A stretch of DNA of 62,894 nucleotides from Nephromyces sp. MM_2019 (GCA_015657535.1 JADHZB010001650.1:1-62894); one strand, 5' to 3'. Positions 1 to 13,300 are shown, counted from the stretch's first letter. A program made the numbers and translations. The notes: a model not told the origin generated them from the sequence alone.

Positions 1-68
1 AAAAACAAGAGAAAAAACAAGAGAAAAACAAGAGAAAAACAAGAGAAAAAACAAGAGAAAAAACAAGA
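1..68. repeat. Tandem repeat at the scaffold start (AACAAGAGAAAA-type unit)
   Basis: About six copies of a purine-rich unit of 10-12 bases (aacaagagaaaa with variable A runs) fill the first 68 bases. The array is cut by the window edge, and the other end of the window is also a tandem array, so both ends may be places where assembly stopped. Confidence 0.85.
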
Positions 69-1581
69 ATAACTGGGATTGCCAATGTATTCTATTAAAT
101 TTTATATGAAAAGGAGGGAAAAAAGACACAAAAAAATCCTCCCAAATCACAGAGGAACAAACAAAACCAAAGTGGAATAAATCCATGATTTTACAGTAAA
201 TTTAAACTAGAGATCTACTCTTTTTCTGATCGTAGAATCACATTTTATCAATTTCCGTAGTGAATCGGAAGAGTTACACACACAAAATCCTGATTGAAGC
301 TCATCGTAAGCTAAAGCCTATACATGCATGGAGAGTAGGCATATCAGCAGCATACAAAGGATATTAAAAAAATCATCTACAATTGCAGGGAAATTGATAG
401 AACAACTTATGAGGAATTCTATCACTTTACTAGGAAATATAATAGTAAAAGCTATCACTGATATGAAGAGAAACTTATAGGATAGAAAGTTAATGAGGAG
501 GAAGCGTAGTGCTATTCAGTTTTTGAAAAAAATTTATACTTAATACAAGGGTTGGTAAAGTGTGTGTGTGTGTGTTCGCGCTTGAGGGTGTGTGTTAGTG
601 TTTCTATATTTTTTGCCAGTTTTCTTGCTTGCGTAGATATTGCAGTGCCAAAACTGGACAGGGGATAAACCTGGTGTACGTACACCAATCATACTCCATC
701 AATATTTCCTGCTTTTTCATGTTTCACTTTTAAAAGCAAGCTCCGTTACTAGAGATTCTAATAAAATATAAATTAGTATATTTCTGTAGGAAGTATACCT
801 GATTATTTTCGATTTCGCTTTTTTTAGCTTATCTTGGAAAAATGCGTGCAATCTGCACGCTTTTTGTGTGCATGTGTGGGGATATTACAGCGTGCGGAAG
901 TTGGTGTTAAGATTTGGAGTTTTCGCGTGCAAAAAATTCGCAGAAAATAACTTTTTTGCCTTTTATATGAGCGAAGAGGCTTGGGAATTTCATTTTTTGT
1001 TTCTAGTAACACACAAGCATATTCTCAGTGAACTGCAAAAGATTAATTCAAAGTGTTTCCTGAAGCTAAAGAGTGTATGTGAATGCAAATCAACTAGCTA
1101 TTTACCATGAATTTCTTATATTGACTCATAAAACATCAAAAAACGTGCTAGCATATTCTATATTTTTCAATGTGGGTGCTAATTCCAAGCCAAGAAACTT
1201 TTCAACTAGTTGTTACTCGCTTTTCATCATTTTAAAAGTAAAAATAACAAAAACTCAGCTGACTATTTGTGTGTAAGATATTCAATTAAGGAGGGAAAAC
1301 GTTCTAAAACTCATACTTTACGCGTAAAATTTTCTATTTTGCGAGGTTTTATCGAAAGAACTTGGAAAGATGATGCTTTCGCAGTTTTTGCATCTTCAAA
1401 AAATCCTTAAAACCTTATTTTCTAAAATAAAGCGCAAAAATGCCTTTGCAAGTGTATCTACGCTTGAAAAACCAAAATTTCATCAAAAACTCAAAGCTTT
1501 TTAATAAAAATTTTCATCATAATTCTACACGCGTATTTTCATCCAATAAAGATAACCACTTCTCTCCACAAAAATATCAGG
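69..1581. other. Non-coding AT-rich flank, no gene seen
   Basis: Short open frames of 60-80 codons occur here (for example 868-1110 plus) but they show no family motif, overlap on both strands and have ordinary AT-rich composition. A short TG run lies at about 560-575. I see no gene here; part may be the 3' flank of the minus-strand gene ending at 1582. Confidence 0.5.
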
Positions 1582-2583
1582 TTACCCCCCAATTAAAACC
1601 ACAAAGAAACCGTCAATAACCTCGTTCAAAGGTAGTAGATTCACGGTTTCCTGAGCCTGGACAGTAAGCGGTATCCCATTTTCTAGCACACAGTAGTACA
1701 TCTCCTTCCTTTTTTCTTCATTTTCCGCTGCATTTTCTTCACCAAGGCCATCCCCACCTAAATTCATAAAACGATCTTCAAGCTCATCCATAACATACAT
1801 ATCACCATCAAAACACCCCTCTCTATGGGATTGCAGCTGATCTTTAGCAAGCATTCGCTTCCCACCCACAGCAGCTAAACGGTTATGAAGAGGCAGCCTC
1901 TTCATGAAATTACTTTAACTAGCAGAATTTGTGCTATTATCACTCATTTCCTCCCTAGCGTGATTTAATGTATAACCACTCTGTGCCGTAGTAGCATAAA
2001 TAGAGGAATGCCTGCTATTCCCCAGTCTTTTCTCGCACACAAAAAAATTCGACTGCTTACCACCAACTTCGCCTACTTCAGCCCTAGCAAACCCAGCTGT
2101 CCCGCCTTTGGTGCTTTTTCCCTGTTTAACAAGGTTTATCTCTCCTTCTAAGCAAAGCTTCGCGAGAATCGCACCTTGAAGATCTTTCCAAGTAGATCTT
2201 CTCGACACACGAAGATACATTACTTCACCTGCCAGAGCTTGAAAGACTGGGAGAAGGTAATCATCTGAAGAGTTTGATTTCCCGCTGTTCTTAAGAAAAG
2301 GTGAGCTAGTTGTGGCGGCATCACGAGGAGATTGGATGTTTTTGTGATGACTTTGAAGAGGGGAGTTTCGGGAGAAAGAAGACGTTTGAGGATGATGGGA
2401 TGATATGGGCAAGCCAGAAGACTGGTCAGCAGCAGAATTCGCAGAATTTCGTGCTCTTGGCGCAGATATATCAAATGTTGGAGAAGAGGGTGTTGAGGGA
2501 GAATTAAAAAAGCTTGTGGCCCACGCAGAAAAATTCTCACGGAGGGCGCTAAAGTATGGAATTTCCGAGCTCCAAGAACCCAT
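1582..2583 (-). CDS. Hypothetical protein, possible ubiquitin-like fold ending in Gly-Gly
   Basis: Two-exon minus-strand model. Exon 1 runs from 2583 (ATG) to 2061 and exon 2 from 1874 to 1582. The donor is G|GTAAGC, the acceptor TTTAG|CT, and both are phase 1. The predicted protein is 271 residues. Residues 1-110 are Ser/Pro/Asn-rich and probably disordered. Residues 120-155 (EVMYLRVSRRSTWKDLQ and following) resemble the first strands and helix of a ubiquitin-like beta-grasp fold. After the splice, VGGKRMLAKDQL resembles the usual GGK-L segment. An acidic insertion follows, and the chain ends LIGG before a TAA. I know no named family that fits, so the ubiquitin-like reading is inference. Without splicing, exon 1 would read on to a stop at 1915, giving 222 residues. 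Coding character is moderate. The start is the first in-frame ATG. Confidence 0.5.
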
Positions 2584-2828
2584 CTCGTATTCAACTCAGA
2601 TTCACCTTATTATTGAACGAGTAAGGAAACTCAACTCGATCTTGACTTGAGAAAAAGGAGTCAAAGACTATGGAGAAATCTGATTAGAGCAAAAGAGTGG
2701 GGATGATATAAGCAGTGAAAGGTATTGAGTGATTCTTAGAGTGTGAGTGGCAAACAAAAAGGTGTGATAGCTGAAGACGCGGATTTTGGAAAAGAGACAC
2801 AAGTGAATTTGCGCGGGGCTAGCATTCT

Positions 2829-2920
2829 GAAGAAGAGAGAAGAAGTGAGAAGAGAAGAAGATAATAAAAGAAAAGAAAAGAAAAGAATAGAGGAGAAAAG
2901 AGAAGAAGAGAAGAGACAAA
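2829..2920. repeat. Polypurine (GA-rich) tract
   Basis: This tract consists almost only of A and G on the plus strand, in GAAGAGAAGAAAAGAAAAG-like runs. It lies about 250 bp upstream of the minus-strand start codon at 2583. Its long open frames on both strands reflect composition and are not genes. Confidence 0.8.
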
Positions 2921-4091
2921 AGCCAAGAAGATGAAAAAAAAGAAACAAGATGAAAAGAGAACTAAAAGACTGACAAAAAAGACAGACAAAGTATATCATA
3001 GACAAAAAAAGAGAAAATAAATGCTGGCACTCTTCCTCATATAAAGCAATCTTAAAAGTTCAAGGTAACGAAATTATAAATATAAAGGCAAGAATATCTG
3101 AAAAAACAAAAATACAGCCAAGATGATTGTATTATTAAAATTTTGTCTATTAAATCTTCCAGGAAACAATAGAAGAAGCAAAAAACAAGAAATATTGCTG
3201 TTTCACACTAAAATAATAAAATAGAAATTATTCACACAACAATAGAGAAAAAAATCATTGTAGTTCAAAAATTCAAAGAGACTATTTTTTTAACGAAAAA
3301 AAAGTGAATTTCATTCCACTAAAAGATTTCTTCCTCATTTCGTAGCCATTACCAATTGGATATTACATAACAGGCTGGAAACTAGCACTTTCCGAGTTTT
3401 TTTTTTTAAATTCAAACTTCCAGAAAATTTAATTTACTTTTCAATGAAGATTTGCAAGCGGAAAATACTAAAAATAAAAGAAAATGCGCTTGAATGAAGA
3501 TTTGCCCATTAAAACGGAGCAAATACAGTGTGAGCTGCGGCAATATATCCCCTTCTCTTGATAGATACAAGTATTATTAATCTCTCAAAGCAGATTGCAC
3601 AGACACGAAGGGGCATTACTTTGTGTATTAATTTTGCCTAAAAAACTGCTATTTTCTAGTTTTCTTCACTTCTAATAATACTATGACTGCAACTTTGTTT
3701 AAAGCACACGAAAAACTCCTTCAAAAATTGATGGAAATCTTAATTTATGTGCTTTCGGATAAGAGTAGATGCAGTCAATAAAAGAGCCACAAAAAAACTC
3801 GGCGAAAAGCAAGCGTAGAAGTTAAGATACAAACACATGTAGAAGATAAGATACAAACACACACACAAGGCAAACATACAATTAAGCTAAAGATATGAGA
3901 AGGTGACTTGATTTTCTTCCTCCTTCATTTTCCTGGAAATATCAAGCATTCAACACACTCGCACACTGCCAAATTTCCTTAATACAAAAGAGCGGCAGAA
4001 GACATCAACATTTCCGCATTTTCTAGAGAGAGCTGGAAATATCACACTTTTACAGAGAAATGTAAGGAAAAATTGCTTCCTCCTCGGATTG

Positions 4092-4355
4092 GGGTGAAGC
4101 GGAAATGTAGAGGTGACATACACCTGTGTGGGAGTAGAGGATGTGTAGAGGATAAACACACGCGCTTGGAAGAAGAGGAAGTAAAGAGGTTACACACATT
4201 TATTTGGTAGAAGAGGATCCATAACATCTACGCGTACACACTTGCTTGGGAGACGAGAAAGTATAGATGTTACATGCGCTTATATATTTTGGAGAAGAGG
4301 ATCCATAGAAGCTGCATACATACTCTCTTTGGTAGAATGGTATCCACAGAAGCCA
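4092..4355. repeat. Degenerate tandem repeat, ~55-60 bp unit
   Basis: Roughly five diverged copies of a segment containing ACACAC/GCGC-TTGGnAGAnGAGGatcca-TAnAnGTTACA. The clearest copies carry 'agaagaggatccata' at about 4208 and 4292. Open frames here (4042-4227, 4200-4430 and others) follow the repeat on both strands and are not called as genes. Confidence 0.6.
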
Positions 4356-5557
4356 CACACACAATTTCCTGCGCATTTCTTCTCTAAAAACGCATGTAGC
4401 CATGCCATTTCCCATAAGAAAATATTTCAATCATTTTTACCTAAAATACCACTGTTTCATCGAGTTTTAAGGCAGCTTTTACTCTGGGACTGCTGCGGTG
4501 TATGATTATGCGTTAAACGTTATTTGCTAGACTCTCATGAAGTAAATATCTACAACAGTGTGCGGAAGCGGATGAAAATTTTGTAGTTTCAAAAGCATTG
4601 GTTCCGGTGTGCAAATGAAGCAATTAATACCAAAATGCTTCAATTCCTGGAAATATATCTTTCGCATAGCCCATAATGGTATTCTATATTTAACAATATA
4701 GAAAAATAATAAGTAAAATACCGGGCTATTTTGCATAATAAAAACCATTTAACTTATACATCTTCCTCTGCTTTATCTAATGACAGCATCCAACAAAAAT
4801 TATTTTAAAATTGTTTCTACTCTGAATACTTAAAAAAGCATACCTTATTAGTACTTTTTACCATTTTTAAATTGCACACACACAGCAATATTGAAGGAGT
4901 CAGTTCTTTCAAGAAACTGCTGCGAATTAGAGAGCGTGTAAGCCAAGAATTTGACTAGATTTCTCCAAAAATAACCGAATTTCGCTTGAAATTCTTATAA
5001 AATTAAAGAAAACATGATAAATCTTCTGGAGAGTCTGGAAAAATATCTATTTTGGCTGCTATAAAGTCGCTAAAACTATGATTGTATCTTTTTTAGTCCT
5101 TCATCCTGCAAAGAGCCTTTTATACAAAATTCCTTTGCTTACCTGCTTCTTCTTTACTGTGCTTTTTGGATGTTTCTAGCACAAACCAACGCCTAGTTCG
5201 AGTAATTAAAAGAGTTAAAGACGTTTTTTTGCCCATTTCTTAGTTAGGAGGATGCAGAACATTCCTCTATCTATGAATATATCTTATTTTCTGTTTTTTT
5301 AGCCGCATATAATTTTTTCAAGAAATAAATCAAAAAATTAAAGTTACCTTAGAAAGCCACGTTCAGATACATTTATTACCCTTATATTAGGCCCTCCTAC
5401 CTATACTTGGAAGTATAACATAAAGCGCAGCTAGTTTTTACTGACAGATTTGAAAAATAACGTGTGCAACCTGTAGAATGATTTATAATTTTTTTTTCGC
5501 CTTAGAAGCAATGAAACTGAGTCCATTTCCTGATGTAGTGCTATGGAATATATTAAA

Positions 5558-5628
5558 TACACACGCACAGACACACACACAAACACACAAACACGCAGGC
5601 ATATATACACACATAGACACATACGCAT
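5558..5628. repeat. CA-rich microsatellite
   Basis: Interrupted (CA)n with ACACGCACAGACACACACAC-like runs, one of many such tracts in this scaffold. Confidence 0.8.
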
Positions 5629-6317
5629 GATGGAAAAAGTCAAAGTAGCTAATACGCAGCCCTCTGTGATTATTGGGTATACAGGAAGGATGCTATTGTT
5701 AAAGATCTGTGCCTATTTGAAAAATCCTACGATATACACTTGCGCTGCCGGATGATATCTAGTGTTAATAGCTTATGCTGTAGCAGATGAAAATGATAGC
5801 CTAGTACGAGACCTGCTTAGCTGTGCTATGCTGCAAGCTCAATTGTGTATACACTCTCTAATTTATCTATGTGCTCTCTAATTTGTGTGTATTATCTCTA
5901 ATTTATGTCTCTGCTTCCTCATTTCTAGAGTATATTTTTCCACTTGTCATGGTATCTCCAAACTTTTATACCAAAATCTCTACATTGAATCCACACAATT
6001 TAACCAGTTTTAGCGCTATAAAAGATTTCTCTACAGGAAGCAGTTGTATACATGAGATCACTCGCTTGTAGACGAAATATAAAAAAATTTCTTTTGCATT
6101 CTAATCATGCAGTTATTAAAGGAAGTAGCTAATACTTGTGCTTCACTTGATGAAAAATATTTTTTTAACGAAGTCTGCTTCATATATTTCGAGACACTGT
6201 CTAGAAATACCCTACGCTACCCTCAAGTTTTTTCCGTTATTTCTTTAAAGGAATATATATAATTAGGCTTTGAGGTATCTGAGCTTCACTGGGCAAACAC
6301 ATAAAGAGAGTATCAAC

Positions 6318-6420
6318 TTCTACACACACACAGATTCCATGCGCACACAGAATGTAGCTCAACTTCCACACACAGTATAGTTCAATTTCCACGCGCACAC
6401 AGAGAGCAGCTCAACTTCGA
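6318..6420. repeat. Imperfect ~35-bp tandem repeat
   Basis: Three imperfect copies of a unit reading roughly TCAACTTCcACaCACA-(G)-CaCACAGnnnGnAGC. Copies vary in length because the internal CA tract varies. Confidence 0.6.
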
Positions 6421-7868
6421 TAAAAAATCCAAATAAAGTTATTTATAAAGTATAAACTTTATTTCAGATAATTATCTTTCGGAGGTAACTTAGCATAGGT
6501 TATGAGTCTCACTAGCGTCCATCATTTTTTTGCTAAAGGTAAGGATAAAGAGTAGTTTGCGTGTGTGAATCATCACTGAGCGGCGAAAATAGCAAAGGCA
6601 AAGATGATTTAGGTAAAGCAGCAATAGCTTATAAACAATGGATTTTTACGCTTATAGACTCTGAATAGTTTTTCGCTAGATTTTTGCAATATTGAAGGCT
6701 GGAGTTTTGGAAAAAAGCAACGTAAGAAGCTCAAATAAAAAGTTTAATTTTGAAAAGGATTTCTCTTCTTTTAGAACCAAGCAACTGAGTTATATTAAAT
6801 CAGTAAATTTCTTTATAAAAATGATTAATCCAACTATACAATCCCCCATCATATAATCCCAATATAATTATTCAAAAATAAACTCTTCACACACACTGAA
6901 CAGATCAGGTACCTGAGCAAAGCGCAATTTCTGCTGCGCTATATTTTGCAATGAAACTTCAGCCAAACAACCAAAGAAAAAACGCACTTTCCAGCCTGCG
7001 ACCTCTCATGGAAGTTTCGAAAGCAAGCTTCTTCATGTTTTTGCGTTTAGTTAATCAACACATTTTGAATGTATATCGACGGTAGAGGGGTACAGATGTG
7101 TTGCATCTCCTATTTGATGTTTTTTCATCAAGAAAAATCTCAGCACTGTTAAGTATTTTTAAAATATTTCTCTCTCAGCAAACGAAGGGGAATTTAAATA
7201 CTTTTTTTAATATAGAGAATGAGGATTCGTTGCTATACTAGAGATAGAGTCACAGTTCGTTACTGATGCTTTTCTCAGAATTTTTAAACCTTAAAAGCCC
7301 TTTAGTATTCTCTCCATACAGAAGGTATTTTTTTTATCAAATCTGGAGGGCTTTCTCTCAGTGATTTCGAATATTTGAAATTTTATAAAACATGTTTTTC
7401 CTGAAGCAAGCCGTTGCATATAAATATGAGCTAGTTTCTTCATTTTCGGGAGCTAATCACAAGCTGAAATACGTTTCCAAAGCATCGACGGTGTGTTTCA
7501 CCTTGTGTGTTGCGACGATTTTATAGTTTATCTCTGTGTTTTGGAATCAAAACTATACTTTTTTATGTGTTTCAGTAAGTTTTGGAGAGTTCTTTGTTAA
7601 AGGCATTGCTGCTTCTAATTCATTAAAAGGTTAGCGCCGGAATATTCAAAGCCCAAAAATTGATGGAAAATAACTGAAATATTATCTTTTATTTCTTTTG
7701 AACAAAAGTCTTTGAGACTAAAGGACTTGAATGCCCATTGCTATTTTGGTGGCTTTTTTTTGGAGCGAGTTGCCTAAGTTCGTGGGAGTCGCGTGATTTG
7801 CAGGAAGTTGTGTATTAGTGAGGAAATCGCGCTTTTTGGAGGAAATTAAGTATTTGCGAAGAAATAAC

Positions 7869-7951
7869 CTATTTCCCAAGGAATCGACTATTTCCCAAGA
7901 AATCACCTATTTCCGAAGGAATCGCCTATTTCCCAAGAAATCACCTGTTTT
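7869..7951. repeat. 19-bp minisatellite
   Basis: Four adjacent copies of a 19-base unit (CTATTTCCCAAGAAATCAC) with substitutions AAG/AAGG, CCC/CCG and ATCA/ATCG. The open frame at 7818-8048 runs through it and is repeat-derived. Confidence 0.8.
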
Positions 7952-8322
7952 TGAAAACGTGGCATTCTTGCAAAAACACATTTTCCGGCAAGTGCTTGCA
8001 ATACTCGTTCTTTTCTGCTGTATTTTGGAAGATTTTTTTGGCTTTTAATATGCTGCGGTCATCGTGTAGTTTTTCAGGTTTATGCGGTTTTGTTTCCACT
8101 ATTTGCGCTGGTTCTTTTTCCTTGTGTTTCCCAGTCTTTTTATCACTATTGAATCTGCCTCCCTTCCCTGGGGTCCACCTTTTTCTTCATGCGTTTTTGC
8201 GCTGGAATATTCAATAAAGTTTATGTTTTCCTCTTCTATACGTGTAGCAGCTTTACAAGGGTACTGCAATCCTCTGCTTCCTAGTCGGAACTAAGTTCAA
8301 GCTGCTTGGTACCTCCGGGATA

Positions 8323-10349
8323 ATGTTTTCTAAGTTGTTGAGGTCAAAGAATGAAGAAGATGGAGGTTTCCTTCGCAAAGAGAATTTGGTATCGAACGGG
8401 GCTTTGGCCTACAATCGCCACGTATTATTAGTGAGGTTAGTACGCTGCAAATGTTTGCTCAATTTAACTTTTTTTCTCTTATGGGAGGCTCTAATGAGTT
8501 GGGAGGTCGCCTATTCTTTCTATTCTTTGGTGGCTTGCTGAATCGCCATATCTTGAGAATGCTTTCTTCGGAAGTGCATACAATCTCAACTGTAAAAGAA
8601 TTGAGTAAATTAAGATAATTGATGCTGTTTTCAACTTAGATGAAGCAGATTTATAGAGGGATTGCTCTTTTTTGGGAATTCGAAGAATCTTGTATCTTGC
8701 GCTGATCAGTGTGCTGCAGCTCCAAAAATGCACTTTTCTCTACTCTATTCAGGAGCTCAGCTTTGCACACGTTTGAACAGTAATTTATCTTGTCTCGTAA
8801 CACATGACCTGTGCCGTGTAAAATGTAGCTTTTTGCCCTGAGTATTTGCAATATGGTAAATAGTTGAATGTGAAGGATAAAGCAGTTGAATTTGAAGTTA
8901 AATCGCTTAAACTCGCAGAATAAAGCACTTTAACTTGAAGTTTTTAACATACAATGTTACGTTTGATATGTCACGGCCTTTTTTTTGCTTGTTTCTCTCG
9001 CTGTCTCTCTCACTGACAAAGTGTTTGATTTTATGTGGTTTAGTCGACACTTTATAGCAATGATGGCGGGAATTCTTGCTGGTACTTTGGGACTCCAAGG
9101 CTTCTACGGTAATTTCATAGATTTCCATAATGTAGAAGCGTTTCAGTTTTTACACGAGATATGCTTTTTGAACAAACATCGCTTGATATTTCACGTGCTC
9201 TTAGCAGCTTTCCTTTTTCTAGTTACTTTTGTTCGTTTCAATTATTTATAATCAAATCATCAGCCTATGATCTTTGGAACGTGCTGTGGATACCTGCTGC
9301 TGTAATAAGCTAAAATACTTTTTCTTCTGCTTCAGGTTTATTTGCGTATGTCGCTGTCAATCTTTTTGGATCTTTCCTCATTTTCCTTAACGCCTCATCT
9401 CAAAAGTCTTTATTTTTTGTGGATAATACCGAGGTCCTATATTCCAAGATGTTTAGCGGTGCTTTGGTAAGATTGAGTTTTTCTAGAAAAAATTCTTGTC
9501 ACAAAATTTATTTTGCTTTTATTTTGCCATTTGTTCAATATTCTTGGAAAATATCCGGGTTTTTGTATGGTCTTCTTGTCTACTTTATGGCACTTGGTCT
9601 TTTTTGCGTGCAAAGTGTGCTTTTGCTTTATTCAAGCTTAAAAATAAAAACACTTTGGAGCGTTTAATTTTCTAGAATCTTGAGGATCACTGATATTTCA
9701 TGCTACCTTTATTGCTGCTTTTAGAGAGATTTTAACGTGTTTGTGCTTTTTCAGGGAATCTGTGAGTGAAAATGTGATAGTATCGAGTAAAAAAGTTGAC
9801 TTTCATTGTGTATGGTATCCTGTTTTCGAATTCTCTCTTATAAAAATTAAATATCTGTTCCTTTCTTGTGATTTGAGTTAATTTTTTTTGCTGAATATAT
9901 TTTCTAATAATTTTCAGGATTAAGTGCAGCGCAATGTGCAATGAATTGAATCGTCTATTTTTTCGACTCCTTTTTAGCTCTTTCTAATAACACACTCTTC
10001 ATTTCTTTATTTTTCCTTTTGAAATTCTACTGAGTAGCATATAATAGCCTCTATGATTACATGGTAGTTTAGTTAGCCTGTCCTATTGTGGCATTGCTTC
10101 GTTGAGCTTTTTCTTTGAATTTCGTCTAATTGCATTTCTCACTGCTTTTTTTGTCTTCAAAAACGATGAAAGTCTTTGTTTTTATTATTTTTTTAAAACT
10201 ATGAAATGGCATCTTCAGAGTAAAATAATCATTAACCTGCGATTCAGCTATATCAAAATTTTTTACTAATGAATCCGAATTACACCAATTTTCAGACTTT
10301 TGTAATCTTCTGGATATTGGTGTATGACTGCATCCACATCTTTGCCTAG
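8323..10349 (+). CDS. EMC6: ER membrane protein complex subunit 6 (EMC6)
   Basis: Four-exon model: 8323-8435, 9044-9108, 9336-9466 and 10296-10349. All junctions are GT-AG with matching phases (2, 1, 0), giving 120 residues; known EMC6 proteins are about 110. EMC6 is a core membrane subunit of the EMC, which inserts transmembrane helices into the ER. Residues 38-60 (SRHFIAMMAGILAGTLGLQG, then FYG) match the conserved EMC6 core 'AGILGLTGLYG'. Residues 61-78 form a hydrophobic helix. The last exon, TFVIFWILVYDCIHIFA, matches the family's C-terminal 'LFWTFLYGMVHVY' type ending. The N-terminal piece GALAYNRHVLLVSR aligns without gaps to the family's 'AAVLDYCR' region. The start is the first ATG of exon 1. 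The assignment is confident; the exact first donor (GAG|GTTAGT) is somewhat less so. Confidence 0.85.
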
Positions 10350-13300
10350 ATCGCAGTTCTCTCGTGGAAAAAGCAAGGAAAATATCGAATCATTATTGCA
10401 GTTTCAAAGACGAAATGTCTCCTGAAGAAGGCTGCGTTAGCACACAGAGCGTTTAGCTCTGTTTTTAGCTGGTTTAACGTTATTAGCATTGATAATATTT
10501 TGGGCCTTTCTATTTTATGGAAGCAACGTGAAAGCTACTTTATAACGATTAGCGCTGGTTTATGGAAGCTGATTCAATTTGTTTTTTGAGAAACTGGAGA
10601 AGTGTTAATCCTAACTATTGCGAATGACTCTGATATTCTCCTTTGTGATGTAGAGCCTGTTATGAGCACTTTTAAAAAGTGCTATGAAATTTATGATGAG
10701 GATGAAGTTTCCTATGGCACAGACGGTGCATAATTGCCTTTCTTAGGTGTTAAATCCTTTAAGGTAGTGCTGAAGTTTTTTTTTAGTGTGCTTGCGTTTT
10801 GGCAGGCATTTTGTGAAAGTTATGACATTTTCTGGGATGTTTATTCATTAAGTTCTGAAACTTGATGTAGTTTGAGAGTCCCTGTCGGAGCAGAGGGCTA
10901 CTAAAAAAGCTTTATTTCTCCAAAGCCTTCCTCTAAACTGGCATTTCTAAATATTTGGCTGAAGAAATTCGAATTATTTCTTGCCAATCACATGAAGGAG
11001 GCTATATATTACTGTATAAGATTTGAAATTAAAAGATATTTATATGTATGTAACTGGTAAAAAAAGGGCTCATCAAGTTCATTATGAACAATGATGCACT
11101 TGTTTGCCTATGACGGAATCATTCGATTAGTGATTATACCCTTTATTGATAAGCTTATTCACTTGTTTTAGGAGATTTTTTTGCTTATGCGCTTGCTTGA
11201 TTAGTAGAAAATGCGAGCTGCTTTCCATGGTATCAAAACCCCTTGCGTTGCTATACTTGTGCATGAATAAGAAACTCGGTTTAATTGGGTATTTTTCACG
11301 TAATTGAGGAAGTAGGTGGCAAAAAGCCAGAGAAGCCCTAGTAATGACCTTTGCGTTAATCTCTCTATACATTTTTAAGCACTCTATGATTACTGAACTC
11401 TAGTTTTACATTCAAGTTTTTTTAGACCTCCAATTCCTTAATTTCTCCGAAGTGCAGGAGCACTTGCTCATGTTATTTGCCTCGTTTAGGTGTGCTTTTT
11501 TCATCATGTTTGTGGTTTTCTGAACTTTAGAAGATGAGAAAATGCGTATAATTGAAGCTTTAATTTCACAGTACGCTGTTTGCATTATCATCATCCGCTT
11601 CGAAAATTATCATACATTGAAAATCTTTTTGTTTTCCATTTGATGATTCTTTATTGCTATCACAGCCGTTTTTATTACTCCGCAGTCTCTCCTATTTATT
11701 TCATATTAGAAAAATTCACGTGTCTACATGGCAATTACGTTTTCCACAGACTCGTTCTCTACCTAAAATACCTCGCCTTACGTACCTAAGAAGGCCACTA
11801 TGCTCGTGAAGTATTTATTATGCCGTTGATTTAACAATGTTTCCATAAATTCTATGCTTCGAAGAAGTAAGATACTTGTAGATTTAGGGGAGAAAATCAT
11901 AAAACGAGAGAAGTAATAGAAGCTTCGCATGGTATTATATGCTCTTAGTCCTTCGAGGGTTTTGATGATGTTCCATGAGTACTCCGCAATTAGTTGGTAT
12001 CTTTTTCATGGGATTTTATGCAGTCGAAGAAGCGGACATCAAGCTGACAGCTTTTTAATTGAAAAGCTATTATCTTATAGCATTTAGATGAATGCTACAA
12101 TCCTCTTATCCAATGGGAATTGGTATTTCAGCAATTTCTTTTGATTCTTCAAATGTTTGGCAATCTTGGCTTTGAAATAGTGAAGTTATTGTAGGGCTAA
12201 TAGGCGCGAATGTAATCGTCGCCAATTTTTGTGTAATTTCTTATGTCGATTTCAAAGTAATATTTTGGGTAACACATAACTTTAATGCCGATGATCTATT
12301 TTTCAAATTTGACAATTCCGCAGGTTTAGAGCACATCAGTACTTTTTTTACAAGATATTCGTAGCTATATCTCATAGCGGTAGTGTTTAGGCTAATGTAA
12401 GGACCTCGATTAGGTTTTAGTTACTTTAGTATACAAAAGTTAATCCATTCGTTTGAATGCCTTCGCATTTCCCTGGCTTAAACATTTTAGACGATTTATC
12501 AGGCAGCAGCGTCCGGACATTGAATTTTGGCTTTTGTAAATGCTTTGATAAATTACACCGTTGCTTTAGCATGTTGAGTATATATATTTGTTGTATTACT
12601 CCCGCTTATGAGTTCTTGTTTAATGCAGTGTCTAAGATTTATTCAATTTTTTTGTGGTATTTGGGCGCTTCACTCTATAGCAAAGTTGGAGAAGGTTATA
12701 TCTTATTGGGTGGATGGCTTTGGTTAGTCAATGCCTTTTCATCGTTAATTTTTTGAATTGAAAGCTCTCCCCAGTATTTTTGTTTTAAATCAAATATTTC
12801 TAAATTAGAGTAAGTGCGCGTAAACAATACTTGAATTTCTTCATTCGCTTTGCTTTATGTAGGTTTTGTTAGGTTCTAGCGAATTAAGCCAGTGTTTTTT
12901 TTTTGGCATTTTTGTTGCAAACAGCCTAATTTAGTGTTTGCTAGGTGCGCAGCTTCTGTTTAAGCCCTCGAAAGAACAAAATTAGTGGCTAATGTAATGA
13001 AAGTCCGTGCGTAGTCACGACTTCTAGCTCTAGGAATATATCTGCTGAAATTTTTCTGAAAATGGAAAGAATTGATTTGTTTGCATGCAGATATCTCTTA
13101 ATTAAGCTTGTATGACTGAAAAGAGATGTTAGTGATACTGGACCTTAAAATGCAAGGATGTTTTCCGGAATTTCGGAATCATTTATACGCATATAGAGCT
13201 GATTATGCTGCAAATTTCCTTGAACTCAAAATACGCCCTTGGTTTTAGCAGTTTAGTAGCATAACTGCTTTACAACTTAATTTCCCTCCAAACGGCGTAA

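Larger units (their letters stand above)
2584..8322. other. Intergenic region with degenerate repeats
   Basis: 5.7 kb between the 1582-2583 gene and EMC6. It is AT-rich with stops in all frames, apart from repeat-derived open stretches. It contains the polypurine tract and several CA-rich or degenerate tandem arrays listed separately. I find no family motif or credible exon chain, although a small multi-exon gene could be missed by eye. Confidence 0.45.

Noticed and set aside
2736..3005. Hydrophobic Phe/Ser/Leu-rich minus-strand frames
   Set aside because: They are the antisense of the polypurine tract; composition explains the openness.
12457..12756. 99-codon hydrophobic plus frame with an ATG
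   Set aside because: Isolated, no family match, no clear splice sites, and AT-rich DNA readily gives Phe/Leu/Ile-rich frames of this length. Not called.
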